Origin: Sipunculus nudus
Taxonomy: Eukaryota > Annelida > Sipuncula > Golfingiida > Sipunculidae
Assembly (NCBI GenBank): GCA_026874595.1
Contig: CM049313.1
Location: forward strand, 31,802,008 to 31,866,007
Direction: 5' to 3'
Length of the DNA stretch: 64,000 bases
A program made the translations under genes and the position numbers. Numbering within the stretch: position 1 is the first letter of the stretch; every line of letters starts with the position of its first letter. Under the pieces are notes generated by a model that was not told the origin of the DNA, did no database searches, and was given only the letters and a program-made list of their open reading frames with translations. Below are positions 36,548 through 48,980 of the stretch, piece by piece.

Positions 36548-37347
36548 CATTTGCTAAAATTTTCCAAAATTCAGCTGGGCGACGTGACCCATGGGTCCCT
36601 TGCATCTCTATTTTTGAGACCGACAAATGGCAGCAATCATGTGGGTTTCTTAGCTGTAGTTTCATCTAGTGTTCTGAAACCTTGTATGCTTATTGAACAT
36701 CAATAGTATCATCAGTAATTGAAGTCTGGTGTCACCACCTGTATTTTTGGTATTTTTTACGCAATCTTTTCTCAGTATATGAGACCGACGAATGACAGCA
36801 ATCATGTCAGTTTCTTAGCTGTGGTTTCGTCTAGTGTTCTGAAACCTTGCATCTTTTTGATAATGACTAGTTTTATCAGTTTGTGGAGACTGGTGGCCCC
36901 TCCTGTATTTTTTTCTATTTGTCATGATTTTTTTCTCTTTTTTTTAGACCGTCAAATATAGTTTCATCTAGTGTCCTGAAACCTGTTATGCTTTTTGATC
37001 ATGACTGGTTTTGGAGGTCCTCAAAAGTACTCCTCATCTTAAATACTGGGTCAGTTTGACCTATATTCTACCACTTACAGAGCCTCATTGACTTTCATTC
37101 AATATCCCATTCAGCTGACCATCATAACCTATGGGTAACTTCTGTTGCTGTTTTGCCTCAGTTATTATATATTTTCCACAGGACTATCAAGTAATGAGCT
37201 TTATATAGACAAATATTCCTGTCATCCTGAAAAGTTTGAACAAAACCTGCAATCATGTTCTTAAAATTTGATTACAAGTCGTGAATGAATGTTAAGCCAT
37301 AATGTCAAGCTAGTTTCTATTTTTCACACATTATTTACCTTTTACAC
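36546..37347 (+). repeat. Family A modules, degenerate
   Basis: Three diverged modules with AATCATG(T/G)(C/G)(A/G)GTTTCTTAGCTG, GTTTCATCTAGTGTTCTGAA and the palindrome landmark (36728-36739 and 36892-36903), then ATGACTGGTTTTGGAGGTCC shared with 34252. A GACCCATGGGTC palindrome lies at about 36588. Confidence 0.65.
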
Positions 37348-38340
37348 ATTATTTATTTGTAGGATGTATTATGAGAATGCGTAATTACATCAATGCTGTC
37401 TGGTGTCTCACTGTTTCATACATAGGTAGTTATCGGAAACTTGGATGTGCTACAAGACATAAATCGTAATCATTGGGCCTAGAAACTTCTGACATAAAGA
37501 GGGAAGTCCTGGAAAAATCTCCTTGTAAACCTTACATAAGGTCACAGTGACCTATTTTCTGCAAGCTGTAACATAGTGTCAGCAAAAAAATTCATTTTTA
37601 CTATCAAAACCAGGAGCAAATGTTCAATCATGACTAGCCTCATCATCACTGGTGCTGAATCTTGACAATTTTGCACCTAGTGACCCCTAACCGTCATCTT
37701 CCTCCACATGGGTAATTAGGTCCCCATGACCTCATTTCGTTAAATTACAGGCTTCTAACACATAAACGCATCTAGAATCACACTAAGGCCAATACCAACT
37801 GGTTAATCAGCTGAGCGTCATGACCCATGGGTCACATGTTTCTGTTAGTGCAATAGGCAAAGTCACGTAAAAGTATATTAGACTGTACATACAAAAGTCT
37901 CATACGGCGTATCATATCATCATCATCTTAACAATTGTCACTGAATAAATAACCAAGACACTTTGTATTTTTAACATATTCGACTGGTGTGTCATCAGTA
38001 CTAACACTTGTAACACAAAGTCATCATTGCCTTCCCAAGAATCGCCATTTTGTGAATCTGTTTGAACAGAAACATGTCTTCTTATGACAAATAATGATAA
38101 TCTATCAGAGTCATAATTGGAAGTCTCGTCAAATCTTGCTAAGTTTGACGTCAAACGAGAAGAAGCGAGATTTCACGAATATGCTTCAAACTCGTATGAT
38201 TCTAACTATATGCTTCTAACTTCCAACGAATATGCCTTTAACTCAGTAATATGTCATGCTTAACCAGTGATGTAAAGAGAACAATCGACAATGGATTTAA
38301 AAAGATATATTCTTAAAGTAGTATCAGGCATTAGGTTTTT

Positions 38341-39012
38341 ACGGAGCCCGAGAGACGACATGGTGAAAAATATTTATTAATTCGTGCCCACGGATTTCTA
38401 ATCCATACTAATCCGTGCGCACGAATTACTAGGTGTGAAAAATATATTTCGAAGGTGAAAAAATATTAATTAATTCGTGCGCAGAAATAACTAATCCGTG
38501 CGAACGAATTTATAATCCGTGCGCACGAATTTCTAGGTGTGAAAAATATATTTCCAAGGTAGAAAAAATATTGATTAATTCATGCGCACGAATTACCAAT
38601 CCGTGCGCATGAATTAGTGACCAGTGAGAACAGCTCTCTTATGTTGCTGGCTCAATGCTCATTGGCTACAAATTCGTGCGCAGGAATTACTAGCAAGCAC
38701 ACATCGACTCAGTCTATGCACAGGCTTTCATATTCAGCGGGCACACACGGTTGTCAAATGGAGCCCAGCGCCTTCCGACAGTTCCATGACTTCCTACCTT
38801 GGAAGATTCGGAACTCTGTATATTGAAAATAGAAAGGGCTATAAGCTATACTTAAAGAATATAAAAATAAAACTCACAGACCCATATACTCAGGTGCCGC
38901 GCATGGTGGAAAATTTCGAAGGCTTTCTATTTAAACCCTGCCTCTCGAAATATATAAAGTAATTATTGTGACTATCATCGTCAACATGAAATTATCCATA
39001 CTCGGTTACGAC
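38341..39012. mobile_element. Left-end remnant of the TIR element, tandem copy 1
   Basis: Begins ACGGAGCCCGAGAGACGACA directly after AGGTTTTT (38333-38340) and matches the first 672 bp of the element at 41721. It lacks the right terminus. The truncation point is the junction of the 1690-bp tandem duplication. Confidence 0.85.
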
Positions 39013-40030
39013 ATTAATCACCTGTAGGATGTATTTTGAGAATGCAGAATTACATCAATGTTGTCTGGTGTCAGTTTCTCAGTGTGCACGTTTCTGTCTC
39101 ACTGTTTCATACATAGGAAGTTATCGGAAACTTGGATGTGCTACAAGACTTAAATCGTAATCATTGGGCCTAGAAACTTCTGACATAAACAGGGAAGTCC
39201 TGGAAAAATCTCCTTGTAAACCTTACATAAGGTCACAGTGACCTATTTTCTGCAAGCTGTTACATAGTGTCAGCAAAAAAATTCATTTTACTATCAAAAC
39301 CAGGAGCAAATGTTCAATCATGACTAGCCTCATCATCACTGGTGCTGAATCTTGACAATTTTGCACCTAGTGACCCCTACCCATCATCTTCCTCCACATG
39401 GGCAATTAGGTCCCCATGACCTCATTTAGTTAAATTACAGGCTTCTAACACATAAACGCATCTAGAATCACACTAAGGCCAATACCAACTGGTTAATCAG
39501 CTGAGCGTCATGACCCATGGGTCACATGTTTCTGTTAGTGCAATAGGCAAAGTCACGTAAAAGTATATTAGACTGTACATACAAAAGTCTCATACGGCGT
39601 ATCATATCATCATCATCTTAACAATTGTCACTGAATAAATAACCAAGACACTTTGTATTTTTAACATATTCGACTGGTGTGTCATCAGTACTAACACTTG
39701 TAACACAAAGTCATCATTGCCTTCCCAAGAATCGCCATTTTGTGAATCTGTTTGAACAGAAACATGTCTTTTTATGACAAATAATGATAATCTATCAGAG
39801 TCATAATTGGAAGTCTCGTCAAATCTTGCTAAGTTTGACGTCAAACGAGAAGAAGCGAGATTTCACGAATATGCTTCAAACTCGTATGATTCTAACTATA
39901 TGCTTCTAACTTCCAACGAATATGCCTTTAACTCAGTAATATGTCATGCTTAACCAGTGATGTAAAGAGAACAATCGACAATGGATTTAAAAAGATATAT
40001 TCTTAAAGTAGTATCAGGCATTAGGTTTTT

Positions 40031-40702
40031 ACGGAGCCCGAGAGACGACATGGTGAAAAATATTTATTAATTCGTGCCCACGGATTTCTAATCCATACTA
40101 ATCCGTGCGCACGAATTACTAGGTGTGAAAAATATATTTCGAAGGTGAAAAAATATTAATTAATTCGTGCGCAGAAATAACTAATCCGTGCGAACGAATT
40201 TATAATCCGTGCGCACGAATTTCTAGGTGTGAAAAATATATTTCCAAGGTAGAAAAAATATTGATTAATTCATGCGCACGAATTACCAATCCGTGCGCAC
40301 GAATTAGTGACCAGTGAGAACAGCTCTCTTATGTTGCTGGCTCAATGCTCATTGGCTACAAATTCGTGCGCAGGAATTACTAGCAAGCACACATCGACTC
40401 AGTCTATGCACAGGCTTTCATATTCAGCGGGCACACACGGTTGTCAAATGGAGCCCAGCGCCTTCCGACAGTTCCATGACTTCCTACCTTGGAAGATTCG
40501 GAACTCTGTATATTGAAAATAGAAAGGGCTATAAGCTATACTTAAAGAATATAAAAGTAAAACTCACAGACCCATATACTCAGGTGCCGCGCATGGTGGA
40601 AAATTTCGAAGGCTTTCTATTTAAACCCTGCCTCTCGAAATATATAAAGTAATTATTGTGACTATCATCGTCAACATGAAATTATCCATACTCGGTTACG
40701 AC
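40031..40702. mobile_element. Left-end remnant of the TIR element, tandem copy 2
   Basis: Same structure as copy 1, after AGGTTTTT at 40023-40030 and ending at the next unit junction. It shares the CCCGAGAG end variant with copy 1, against CCCGGGAG in copy 3. Confidence 0.85.
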
Positions 40703-41720
40703 ATTAATCACCTGTAGGATGTATTTTGAGAATGCAGAATTACATCAATGTTGTCTGGTGTCAGTTTCTCAGTGTGCACGTTTCTGTCTCACTGTTTCAT
40801 ACATAGGAAGTTATCGGAAACTTGGATGTGCTACAAGACTTAAATCGTAATCATTGGGCCTAGAAACTTCTGACATAAACAGGGAAGTCCTGGAAAAATC
40901 TCCTTGTAAACCTTACATAAGGTCACAGTGACCTATTTTCTGCAAGCTGTTACATAGTGTCAGCAAAAAAATTCATTTTACTATCAAAACCAGGAGCAAA
41001 TGTTCAATCATGACTAGCCTCATCATCACTGGTGCTGAATCTTGACAATTTTGCACCTAGTGACCCCTACCCATCATCTTCCTCCACATGGGCAATTAGG
41101 TCCCCATGACCTCATTTAGTTAAATTACAGGCTTCTAACACATAAACGCATCTAGAATCACACTATAGCCGATACCAACTGGTTAATCAGCTGAGCGTCA
41201 TGACCCATGGGTCACATGTTTCTGTTAGTGCAATGGGCAAAGTCACGTAAAAGTATATTAGACTGTACATACAAAAGTCTCATACGGCGTATCATATCAT
41301 CATCATCTTAACAATTGTCACTGAATAAATAACCAAGACACTTTGCATTTTTAACATATTCGACTGGTGTGTCATCAATACTAACACTTGTAACACAAAG
41401 TCATCATTGCCTTCCCAAGAATCGCCATTTTGTGAATCTGTTTGAACAGAAACATGTCTTCTTATGACAAATTATGATAATCTATGAGAGTCATAATTGG
41501 AAGTCTCGTCAAATCTTGCTAAGTTTGCCGTCAAACGAGAAGAAGCGAGATTTCACGAATATGCTTCAAACTCGTATGATTCTAACTATATGCTTCTAAC
41601 TTCCAACGAATATGCCTTTAACTCAGTAATATGTCATGGTCAACCAATGATGTGAAGAGAACAATCGACAATGGATTTAAAAAGATATATTCTTGAAGTA
41701 GTATCATGCATTAGGTTTTT

Positions 41721-42835
41721 ACGGAGCCCGGGAGACGACATGGTGAAAAATGTTTATTAATTCGTGCGCACGGATAACTAATCCATACTAATCCGTGCGC
41801 ACGAATTACTAGGTGTGAAAAATATATTTCGAAGGTGAAAAAAATATTAATTAATTCGTGCGCACAAATAACTAATCCGTGCGAACGAATTAATAATCCG
41901 TGCGCACGAATTACTAGGTGTGAAAAATATATTTCCAAGGTAGAAAAAATATTAATATAATCCGTGCGCACGAATTACTAGGTGTGAAAAATATATTTCC
42001 AAGGTAAAAAAAATATTAATTAATTCGTGCACACAAATTACCAATCCGTGCGCACGAATTAGTGACCAGTGAAAACAGCTCTCTTACGTTGCTGGCTCAA
42101 TGCTCATTGGCTATAAATTCGTGCGCAGGAATTTCTAGCAAGCACACATCGACTCAGTCTAGGCACAGGCTGTCAGATTCAGCGGGCACACACGGTTGTC
42201 AAAATGGAGCCCAGCGCCTTCCGACAGTTCCGTGACTTCCTACCTTGGAAGATTCGGAACTCTGTATATTGAAAATAGAAAGGGCTATAAACTATACTTA
42301 AAGAATTTAAAAATAAAACTCACAGACCCATATACTCAGGTGCCGCGCATGGTGGAAAATTTCGAAGGCTTTCGATTTAAACCCTGCCTCTCGAGATATA
42401 TAAAGTTATTATTGTGACTATCATCGTCAATATGATATTATCCATACTCGGTTACGACTAGGTGCCAGTTACTTAAATCAATACCTATTTTCAATTGGAG
42501 AGACAGATGGTTTTAATCTAATTGATAAGCTCGATATGGACCGAAACGTTTATTTTTTTATTGTATTACGCCTACCAGCAATAATATATGTATATGTATC
42601 TGTGTATGTTGAATGTTAATCTGTATTAACGTATATTATGTATCCATATATATCTCATCGTGTGTAAATATGGGCACTTTTCCAATCTGATCATTTATAT
42701 ATAATTTGTTATCCTATTGAAATATGTTTAAACCAAATATATTTTTCACACCTAGTGATACGTGTGCACGGATTAGTAATTTGTGCGCACGAATTAATAT
42801 ATATATATTTCACAATGTCGTCTCCCGGGCTCCGT
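41721..42835. mobile_element. 1115-bp TIR element with perfect 8-bp TSD and GTGCGCAC repeats
   Basis: The target duplication AGGTTTTT is exact at 41713-41720 and 42836-42843. Inside it both ends start ACGGAGCCCGGGAGACGACA on opposite strands, and similarity continues with changes for about 100 bp (GTGAAA, TTAATTCGTGCGCAC, ACTAGGTGTGAAAAATATAT). The left subterminal zone carries many AATTCGTGCGCACGAATT-type palindromes, some degraded. No long transposase frame is present. A short frame begins at an ATG at 42204 (22 codons), downstream of a TATAAAT at 42112. An 8-bp TSD occurs in hAT, P, Merlin and some MULE elements, but the end sequence does not let me choose. The superfamily is unassigned. 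Confidence 0.85.
42104..42206 (+). promoter_or_regulatory. Possible promoter within the TIR element
   Basis: TATAAAT at 42112-42118 is followed by TCAGTC (42154-42159), an initiator-like hexamer, and an ATG in AAAATGG context at 42204. Tandem copies 1 and 2 read CTACAAATTC in place of the TATA sequence and lack one A before the ATG. This may be the remnant of the autonomous parent's transposase promoter. The evidence is motif-level only. Confidence 0.25.
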
Positions 42836-42866
42836 AGGTTTTTAAGACTAAGCAAATTCTTAATTT

Positions 42867-42868
<2 letters not shown>

Positions 42869-42958
<90 letters not shown>

Positions 42959-42959
42959 A
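42869..42959. repeat. Compound (TA)n(CA)n microsatellite
   Basis: (TA)n with one AA interruption, followed by (CA)n. Confidence 0.95.
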
Positions 42960-43010
42960 TACATAGGTAGTGGTCTGAAACTTGGATGTTCTACAAGGCA
43001 CAAATCGTGA
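42960..43010 (+). repeat. Family A module fragment
   Basis: ACATAGGTAGT and GAAACTTGGATGTTCTACAA, then GGCACAAATCGT, match the start of the 1690-bp unit near 37430. This fits family A sequence resuming beyond the inserted TIR element. Confidence 0.55.
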
Positions 43011-43887
43011 CATTAATGTATTGTTATATATGATGCTTCCACATTGAGATACCAGTTTCTGTCAGGTACTTTTCTTACTTCAGCCTGAAAGTCTGGGTTT
43101 TATTTTACATTAATTATTAGTGATTTTCGGTTTCCGCGTCATATGAACCTGTTTTTAAGAATCATCAAGTAAGTATTTTTACGAATCCTCCATAAATCAA
43201 ATGCAGTTTATCAAGTGCACCCTCTGTCTGTTGATGGTACAGAACACATTAGATGTACACTCTTTAGTGACGGTTGGTATAATGTCGCTCAAAACTGTCA
43301 TCTTCCTGTCCTTTTTTGTCTCCCATCGATGTCACTGTGGTACAGGCCCCTTTATCCGTGGGCCCTTCGTTCTGCATGCTATCTTCTGATCTTCATCAAT
43401 CACAAACTCGGGGATTGTTCCAACGTCTTGTAAACATAATGAGAACGGAAATGTTGCGTTTTCTTCAAATTAATACCAACAGGTAACGTTTGTTAAAAGC
43501 ATTACCGGTGTCTGTGTGTAATCACATATGTACCCTAGAAAATGTTTCTGGTCCCCGGTACAGAGAGTTGCGGATCTCTGACAGCGTCATTTGAAGATAT
43601 GTGACTTGAGGCGGCAAGTGCAGCTTTTTGATAAATTACAGAAGGATATCCTCAATTTGGCCTCCTAAACCACCACTCACTTATAAACAATAATCTTCAC
43701 TTCATAGTTTCTTTTTCATAGAAAACCTTGTTTTCTGGCGTGTCTTGTCATTGTTTTGCATTATGGTTACTTAGACTTGGATCTGATGTGTTGTTATTGT
43801 TTTAATTGTGAGCAGCCCTTAAGGTGACTTCGAGAGTGCATTAATCGCGTTATATTGTATAGCAGTGCTCCGTGTTCTCCACTGTTC

Positions 43888-43967
<80 letters not shown>

Positions 43968-44049
43968 GAACATGTGAATATGATACTAATTAGACAAAAA
44001 TATTTAAATTTAAGAGTCAATTTAAAATATATGTATAAATATATGTTTC
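43011..44049. other. Unassigned sequence
   Basis: No gene recognised. Frames at 43201-43433 are short and overlapping. Includes the (TA)n(GA)n tract at 43890-43965. Confidence 0.45.
43890..43965. repeat. Compound (TA)n(GA)n microsatellite
   Basis: About 46 bp of TA followed by about 30 bp of GA. Confidence 0.95.
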
Positions 44050-44500
44050 ATTTTATTTTTTAGCTCAGCTGACTGTAATTCAACTGGGCTTTCGCGATGA
44101 TCCTTTGTCCGCCGGCAGTCCATCAGTCGCCTGTCCGTTAGACTGGCACGCATTGGAAAAGTTGGACTTACGAATCCGAAATCGGCATACAGTTAGATGT
44201 TTCTATAATATATGTAATAAGTTCTCCTAAAAATCGACTCTAGGTATGTGCGACCTCGTACCTTCGAGAATTTAAGAAAACACAATATCTTCCTTTGAAA
44301 ACATATTGGTACACTTCAGTACTGAAAAATATCAAAATCACTGGTTTGTTTTGTTCATATTTGGCATAGATATACCTCTATATATTTCCTATGTATACAT
44401 GCCAAAAAGTAAGACAATATTGCAGAAGTTAAGGATCAGAATATAATGTACCTCTTTAAAAAGGAGAAAAGATATTTAAACCTATTTTCATGGTAATTAA
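44050..44500 (+). repeat. Diverged family A copy
   Basis: Starts TTTTTTAGCTCAGCTGACTG, ATTC, CTGGGCT, then GATGATCCTTTGTCCGCC and CTGTCCGTTAGACTGGCAC. The hairpin arms are degraded (CTGGGCT in place of CTGAGCT). Downstream modules are barely recognisable. Confidence 0.6.
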
Positions 44501-44692
44501 CAACTTACAAGTACGTGTTTTCCTTTGGCTGACACATGTTACCGGCAGGATGGATAGGGGAAGAAAGGTTTTGAATACCAGTGGGAAATTTGAGAGACAC
44601 TTGAAAAGGACTGATAAGTGCATTATCCGTAACAATCAGTAATGTCTATGTGACCTTTTTGTCCCCCGCTTCCGAGGAACGGACAGCTTATG

Positions 44693-44794
44693 ACATGTGG
44701 AGACATCTTCAGGGGACAATGAAAACTAAAACATGCACTATGACATGTGGAGACATCTTCAGGGGGAAAATAAAGACTAAAACATGAGATCACA
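44693..44794 (+). repeat. Two tandem copies of a ~54-bp unit
   Basis: Both copies contain TATGACATGTGGAGACATCT, then TCAGGGG, then ACTAAAACATG, with a few differences. Confidence 0.85.
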
Positions 44795-47000
44795 GGAAGC
44801 TAAAATTACAAGAGGCGAAAGCAGAGGACATAACTTCCACGAATTTGCTTGTTTTCAGCTGTTTTCGAGTTATTTTGCTTTCATCATTTTAGCAAAATCG
44901 CTTCTGTTACCTTAAAAAATGAGTGAAGGTCATCCTTAATCAGACTTAACCAATCCCATCTTGTTGCACATTCATGGTGCAAGAATGGTGACTGTATGTC
45001 AGATTGTTTTCCAGTTACAGCGCTAACACCATATATCGCACGGCCCGACGGTTGGACTTATGGACGCTTATTTTTGCTATATACACATACACTTTTGTGC
45101 AAATTATTGTATTTTAAAGCTATCACACTTAGTGTATAATAACTTGGTTTAATGTATCTTTCAAGACTTCCGGATGTTTCTGAATGACCCATGGGTCCTT
45201 TTTTGCTTTTCTTCAACAGGCGGAAACACGGGTATTTCCCCTGGCATGGAAGAGGGGCCTGTAAGGCAAAAGCTTACAGACATTAAACGAATAAAACATG
45301 CATTTTTCCAGGCTAGTAACAGTTGCTCAAAGATATTACAAAAAGTTGTTTAAACGTTATACCTACATATGGCAAGGAGAGAACGTGCACTTTAGCGGTC
45401 GTTTATCAGCCGGGTTATTGACATTACAGTTGTATGGTTTCAATGTTGAGTGTGTTCACAGACTGAGTGGTTAAAGTGTACTATGTTTATATTTATGCGC
45501 ACTGACACATATAAACACCCACGTTCACGTGTCTTTATGTATATGTATATTATTGTACGCTCATTTATGTGTAGGTAAACCGAGCGATCTAAGCACTGAT
45601 GTCTGTGGTGAAGCTTTACAGCTGAAGACATAAACACGCTGGAATGGATGATTTAGATTCATTTAATAAATTTGCACAATCTCCTTATGGTTTTTACTCC
45701 TAATTTTGTTCGTCCAATTTGTTCAAGAACTTGCTCCAACAGTTTTTCAGGTTTATCCTTTTCTGAGGCCTTCCTGTGTAAATTGATTTTCTTTTGAATA
45801 GTAGCCGCGTTCTATAAGCCCCCAGGCTTCCTCTCAATACCAGGCTCCATCTTTAACTTAATGAACTAGTGTAAAGGTGGTCGGACAATTAATCAAATAA
45901 GGAGCTCCCCCTGGCCCCTGGGACCTTTTCCTATCAATCGGGAATTTATGAGACGAAATTGTTCCCAAATTTGTTCACGCAGGAGTAATATTTTCATTGA
46001 AAAAGAAATATAAAAAAATTAATTCTACCTTAGCCCAGGATGTGAATCTAATTTCCTGTCACTCTGATGTGAACGGACTTGGCTGAAACGAAAGAATGCA
46101 GGTTTTGCCAATACTGATAACAGCTCTTCACAGCCGTATAATCCCACGACTTGGCTTGGATTTTCCTTCCACAAGCTGGTCATTTCCTTTCAACTGTGAT
46201 GAAAGAGCCAGTGTTTGACCTTAATGTCACAAGATATTTAACCCCCGTAGAAAGAGCGGGCTTTATCTGGTGTACTGGAGATAATCAACATGGCTGAAGC
46301 TAAACTATATACAGTGCTACACAAAATTGATTGTTTGTTTGTGCTGCGAATTCTGGTCTTTCGTGTGCTTATAGTACGGGAATTTCAGTTCACAATGGTC
46401 CCATTTGCATACCAGCTATGCTGGGTCACAGGAACTTTGAACTGTCTACGACATTAACACATAAATGACATTAATATATAAATAGATGCCATTGAAAGTA
46501 GAGAAAACCCGCGTATCTCTGAGCAGCGTTCTCGGTGTTAAGTATTTTCGCTCATCGTGATATCTCTTACAGTGTTCGATAAGGTTAGTCAGGCGGCATA
46601 AGTAGAAGAAATACATTTGAATCAATGTTCTAAGGTTTTCTGGAAACGAATCAATTGAGTATTTCATGACTGAAAGAGTACATTTCGTGGTAAACTGACA
46701 TCCGGATGTGTTTAAACATGCCTGGTAAGTTTGCCATTATTTGTAGAGACGTATAATCTAATTATTGTTAATATTCCGCTTTGCGTTAAATCGATAGAAG
46801 TTTGAATTCCGGAGAAAGGAAGATGTCACTGTTTCTTTTCAGCCGCTGCTACTTTTCTAAAGGTTTCATACTTATTTCTGAGGCCTGGACCTTCCTCTTT
46901 TCCGGAAATGATTGATCACCTTTATTCTCCCTTTATTCAGTCTGTAATTTCGTGGGGGAACTTACTGTAACAGCATGTGATATGTTTACCATTATGGTTG
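44795..47000. other. Unassigned sequence
   Basis: No gene or array recognised. A GACCCATGGGTC palindrome at about 45186 is also seen in family A-rich stretches. Frames of 65-73 codons at 45440-45637 and 46446-46667 have no motif. Confidence 0.45.
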
Positions 47001-47009
47001 AAGGCTGAC

Positions 47010-47630
47010 GAACCAGCTTTGATAGCAAGTACAGGGCGCAACGATCCTGTGACCAGAGCATTCATAGCAAATACAGGGCATGACGATCTTGTGACCAGAT
47101 AGCAAGTACAGGGCGTGACGAACTAGTGACCAGAGATTTGATTGCAAGTACAGGGCGTGACGAACCAACGACCAGAACTTTGTTCGCAAGAATAGGGCGT
47201 GACGAACCTACGACCAGAACTTTGTTAGCAAGTACAGGGCGTGGTGATCCTGTGACCAGATCATTTATAGTAAATTCATGGGGCTAAAAACCAGTGACCA
47301 GAGCTTTCACAACAAGTCATATTACTGTACATTATTACTGCGCGACAATGCTGTGACAAGAGCTTTTATGGCAAGTCATATTATTATACAAGGCGTGGCG
47401 ATGCTGCGACAAGAGCTTTCATAGCAAGTCATTTAACTGTACAGGGCATGACGATGCTGTGACAAGAACTTTTATGTCAAGTCATATTAATGTACAGGGC
47501 GTAACGATGCTGCGTCCAGTGCTTTTATAGCATGTAATATTACTTTACAGAGCGTGACAGTGCTGTGATCAGAGCTTTTATAGCAATTCACATTACTGTA
47601 CAGGGGGTAACGGTGCTGTGTCTTATTGTA
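47010..47630. repeat. Degenerate minisatellite, 46-63 bp units
   Basis: About a dozen units built on AGCAAGTACAGGGCGTGACG followed by a GTGACCAGAGCTTT-like stretch. From about 47290 the unit lengthens by insertion of TCATATTACTGTAC. It is strongly diverged compared with the other arrays. Confidence 0.8.
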
Positions 47631-48980
47631 TGTACTGGTATATTCATATATCTGACGTCGATCAGAATGCCTAATGTTAGATATAGGGATCTTAGAATGT
47701 TTTATCTGCCCTCGCCTTAACTCTTGTAGTCTGTCGGTTTGGAAGGGGCCAAGCATTCACGAGCTTGACATTCAGCGTGAGGCCATGAGCCTTCGAGCTG
47801 CCGTCAGCGCTCCAAAGAACCGGCGACGTTTCAGATTCTCAAAAAAAATATGAAATCCAACAAAATAAAGGCAACTGAGAGATAATCAGTCAGGATCATG
47901 TAGATCTGAGGAACATTCAGGTGCACACACCCGAGCCAGAGCATGAGGATCGACGAACTTCAGGGGCCGCTCAGTATGTACAAGGGGCACGCCCACGGGG
48001 TGTCCTGGAGAAACTAACCGAGGTAGCATAGAGACTTCCGTGTAGACTATCATGTTCCTAACTGGTCAGATAATCGGAATTTATATAGAAGGAAGTTGAA
48101 AGTTGTCTCTGACTGGTTTTGTCCAGTTGGAAAATATGACCGGTGAAACTGGCATCCAGAACTCCCAAGAAACAAACTGAAACATACAGAGACGGCCCTT
48201 GTACAAACCTATGTACATGGACATTCTGACATTAAAATTATCATGATTTCAGGTAACGAGAAGACGAAGAGCGTACAATGACGAGCCGCCTTGTGTGGTA
48301 AGGGAAGGCAGGGACCTAAACATTAAACAGAACTGACAGAGAACCACCAAAAGTAAAGATCTCACACAACCGGTTATATATCGTGACAAACCGACGAAAA
48401 AAAGGTCTGGTGTACATTTTGTTAAGGTGATCTCCTTGGATAACCAGTTGTAATTATTAATTTCTTTCCTATTTATCGGATTTGTTGTGTAAGGCGTGTG
48501 ATAAGTTTGCATGAGTGTGTTTGGAAGAATCAATATTCAATCTCTCCGGGGTTAATTATGTTTTTAAATATACTGAAACCCGGTCCTAAGGGGTGGATCC
48601 AGGGTTATCAGCAGGGGGGAGGGGATTAGAAAAGAAATGGATAAACACAGGGATGGTTGAGAAGGAATTGTACATGCAAATGCATAATGATGATCATTAT
48701 TTCATTTTACATTTTTTCTACTTCGTGGATTCTATAGGCGTTAACTAAAACCACCCGAGTACAATCCAAAAAGACCGTTAATATTCCAAATGCTATTTTC
48801 GTTTAAGTAAAGACGTTAAGACGCCAGAGGATATGTAACACCTGTCGCTGGACGGAGAAGTAAATCCAATCTTCCTTTTTCAAGGTTCTCTGGATGGGGG
48901 AGGGTGTGGAAGGGGGACGTTACACTTAGAACAGTCACTTAAATTTAGGCTACTGCAACCAAAGGATTCAGAACTATGGT
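47631..48980. other. Unassigned sequence
   Basis: No gene recognised. Frames at 47487-47756 and 48249-48533 (minus) have no recognisable domain. Confidence 0.4.

Larger units (their letters stand above)
37348..42462. repeat. Three tandem copies of a ~1690-bp unit
   Basis: Copies are 37348-39012 (lacking about 25 bp near 37407), 39013-40702 and 40703-42462. Matching landmarks fall at 37911, 39601 and 41291, a constant 1690-bp step. Copies 1 and 2 are nearly identical; copy 3 differs more. Each unit is about 1.0 kb of family A-like flank followed by AGGTTTTT and the left 672 bp of the TIR element described at 41721. Copies 1 and 2 stop abruptly after GGTTACGAC and return to the unit start, while copy 3 continues into the whole element. 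Frames of 69, 80 and 112 codons recur in copies 1 and 2. Between-copy changes in the 112-codon frame and its copy-3 relative are mostly amino-acid changing, which argues against coding. Confidence 0.92.

Noticed and set aside
35636-36665. Frames of 108-167 codons through the TA tracts
   Set aside because: Their length depends on IYIYIY from (TA)n; the flanking parts have no recognisable domain and overlap on opposite strands.
38624-40652. A duplicated 112-codon frame in tandem copies 1 and 2
   Set aside because: It lies within the non-autonomous element, and the differences between copies, including the related frame in copy 3, are nearly all amino-acid changing. The frame start is not preserved in copy 3.
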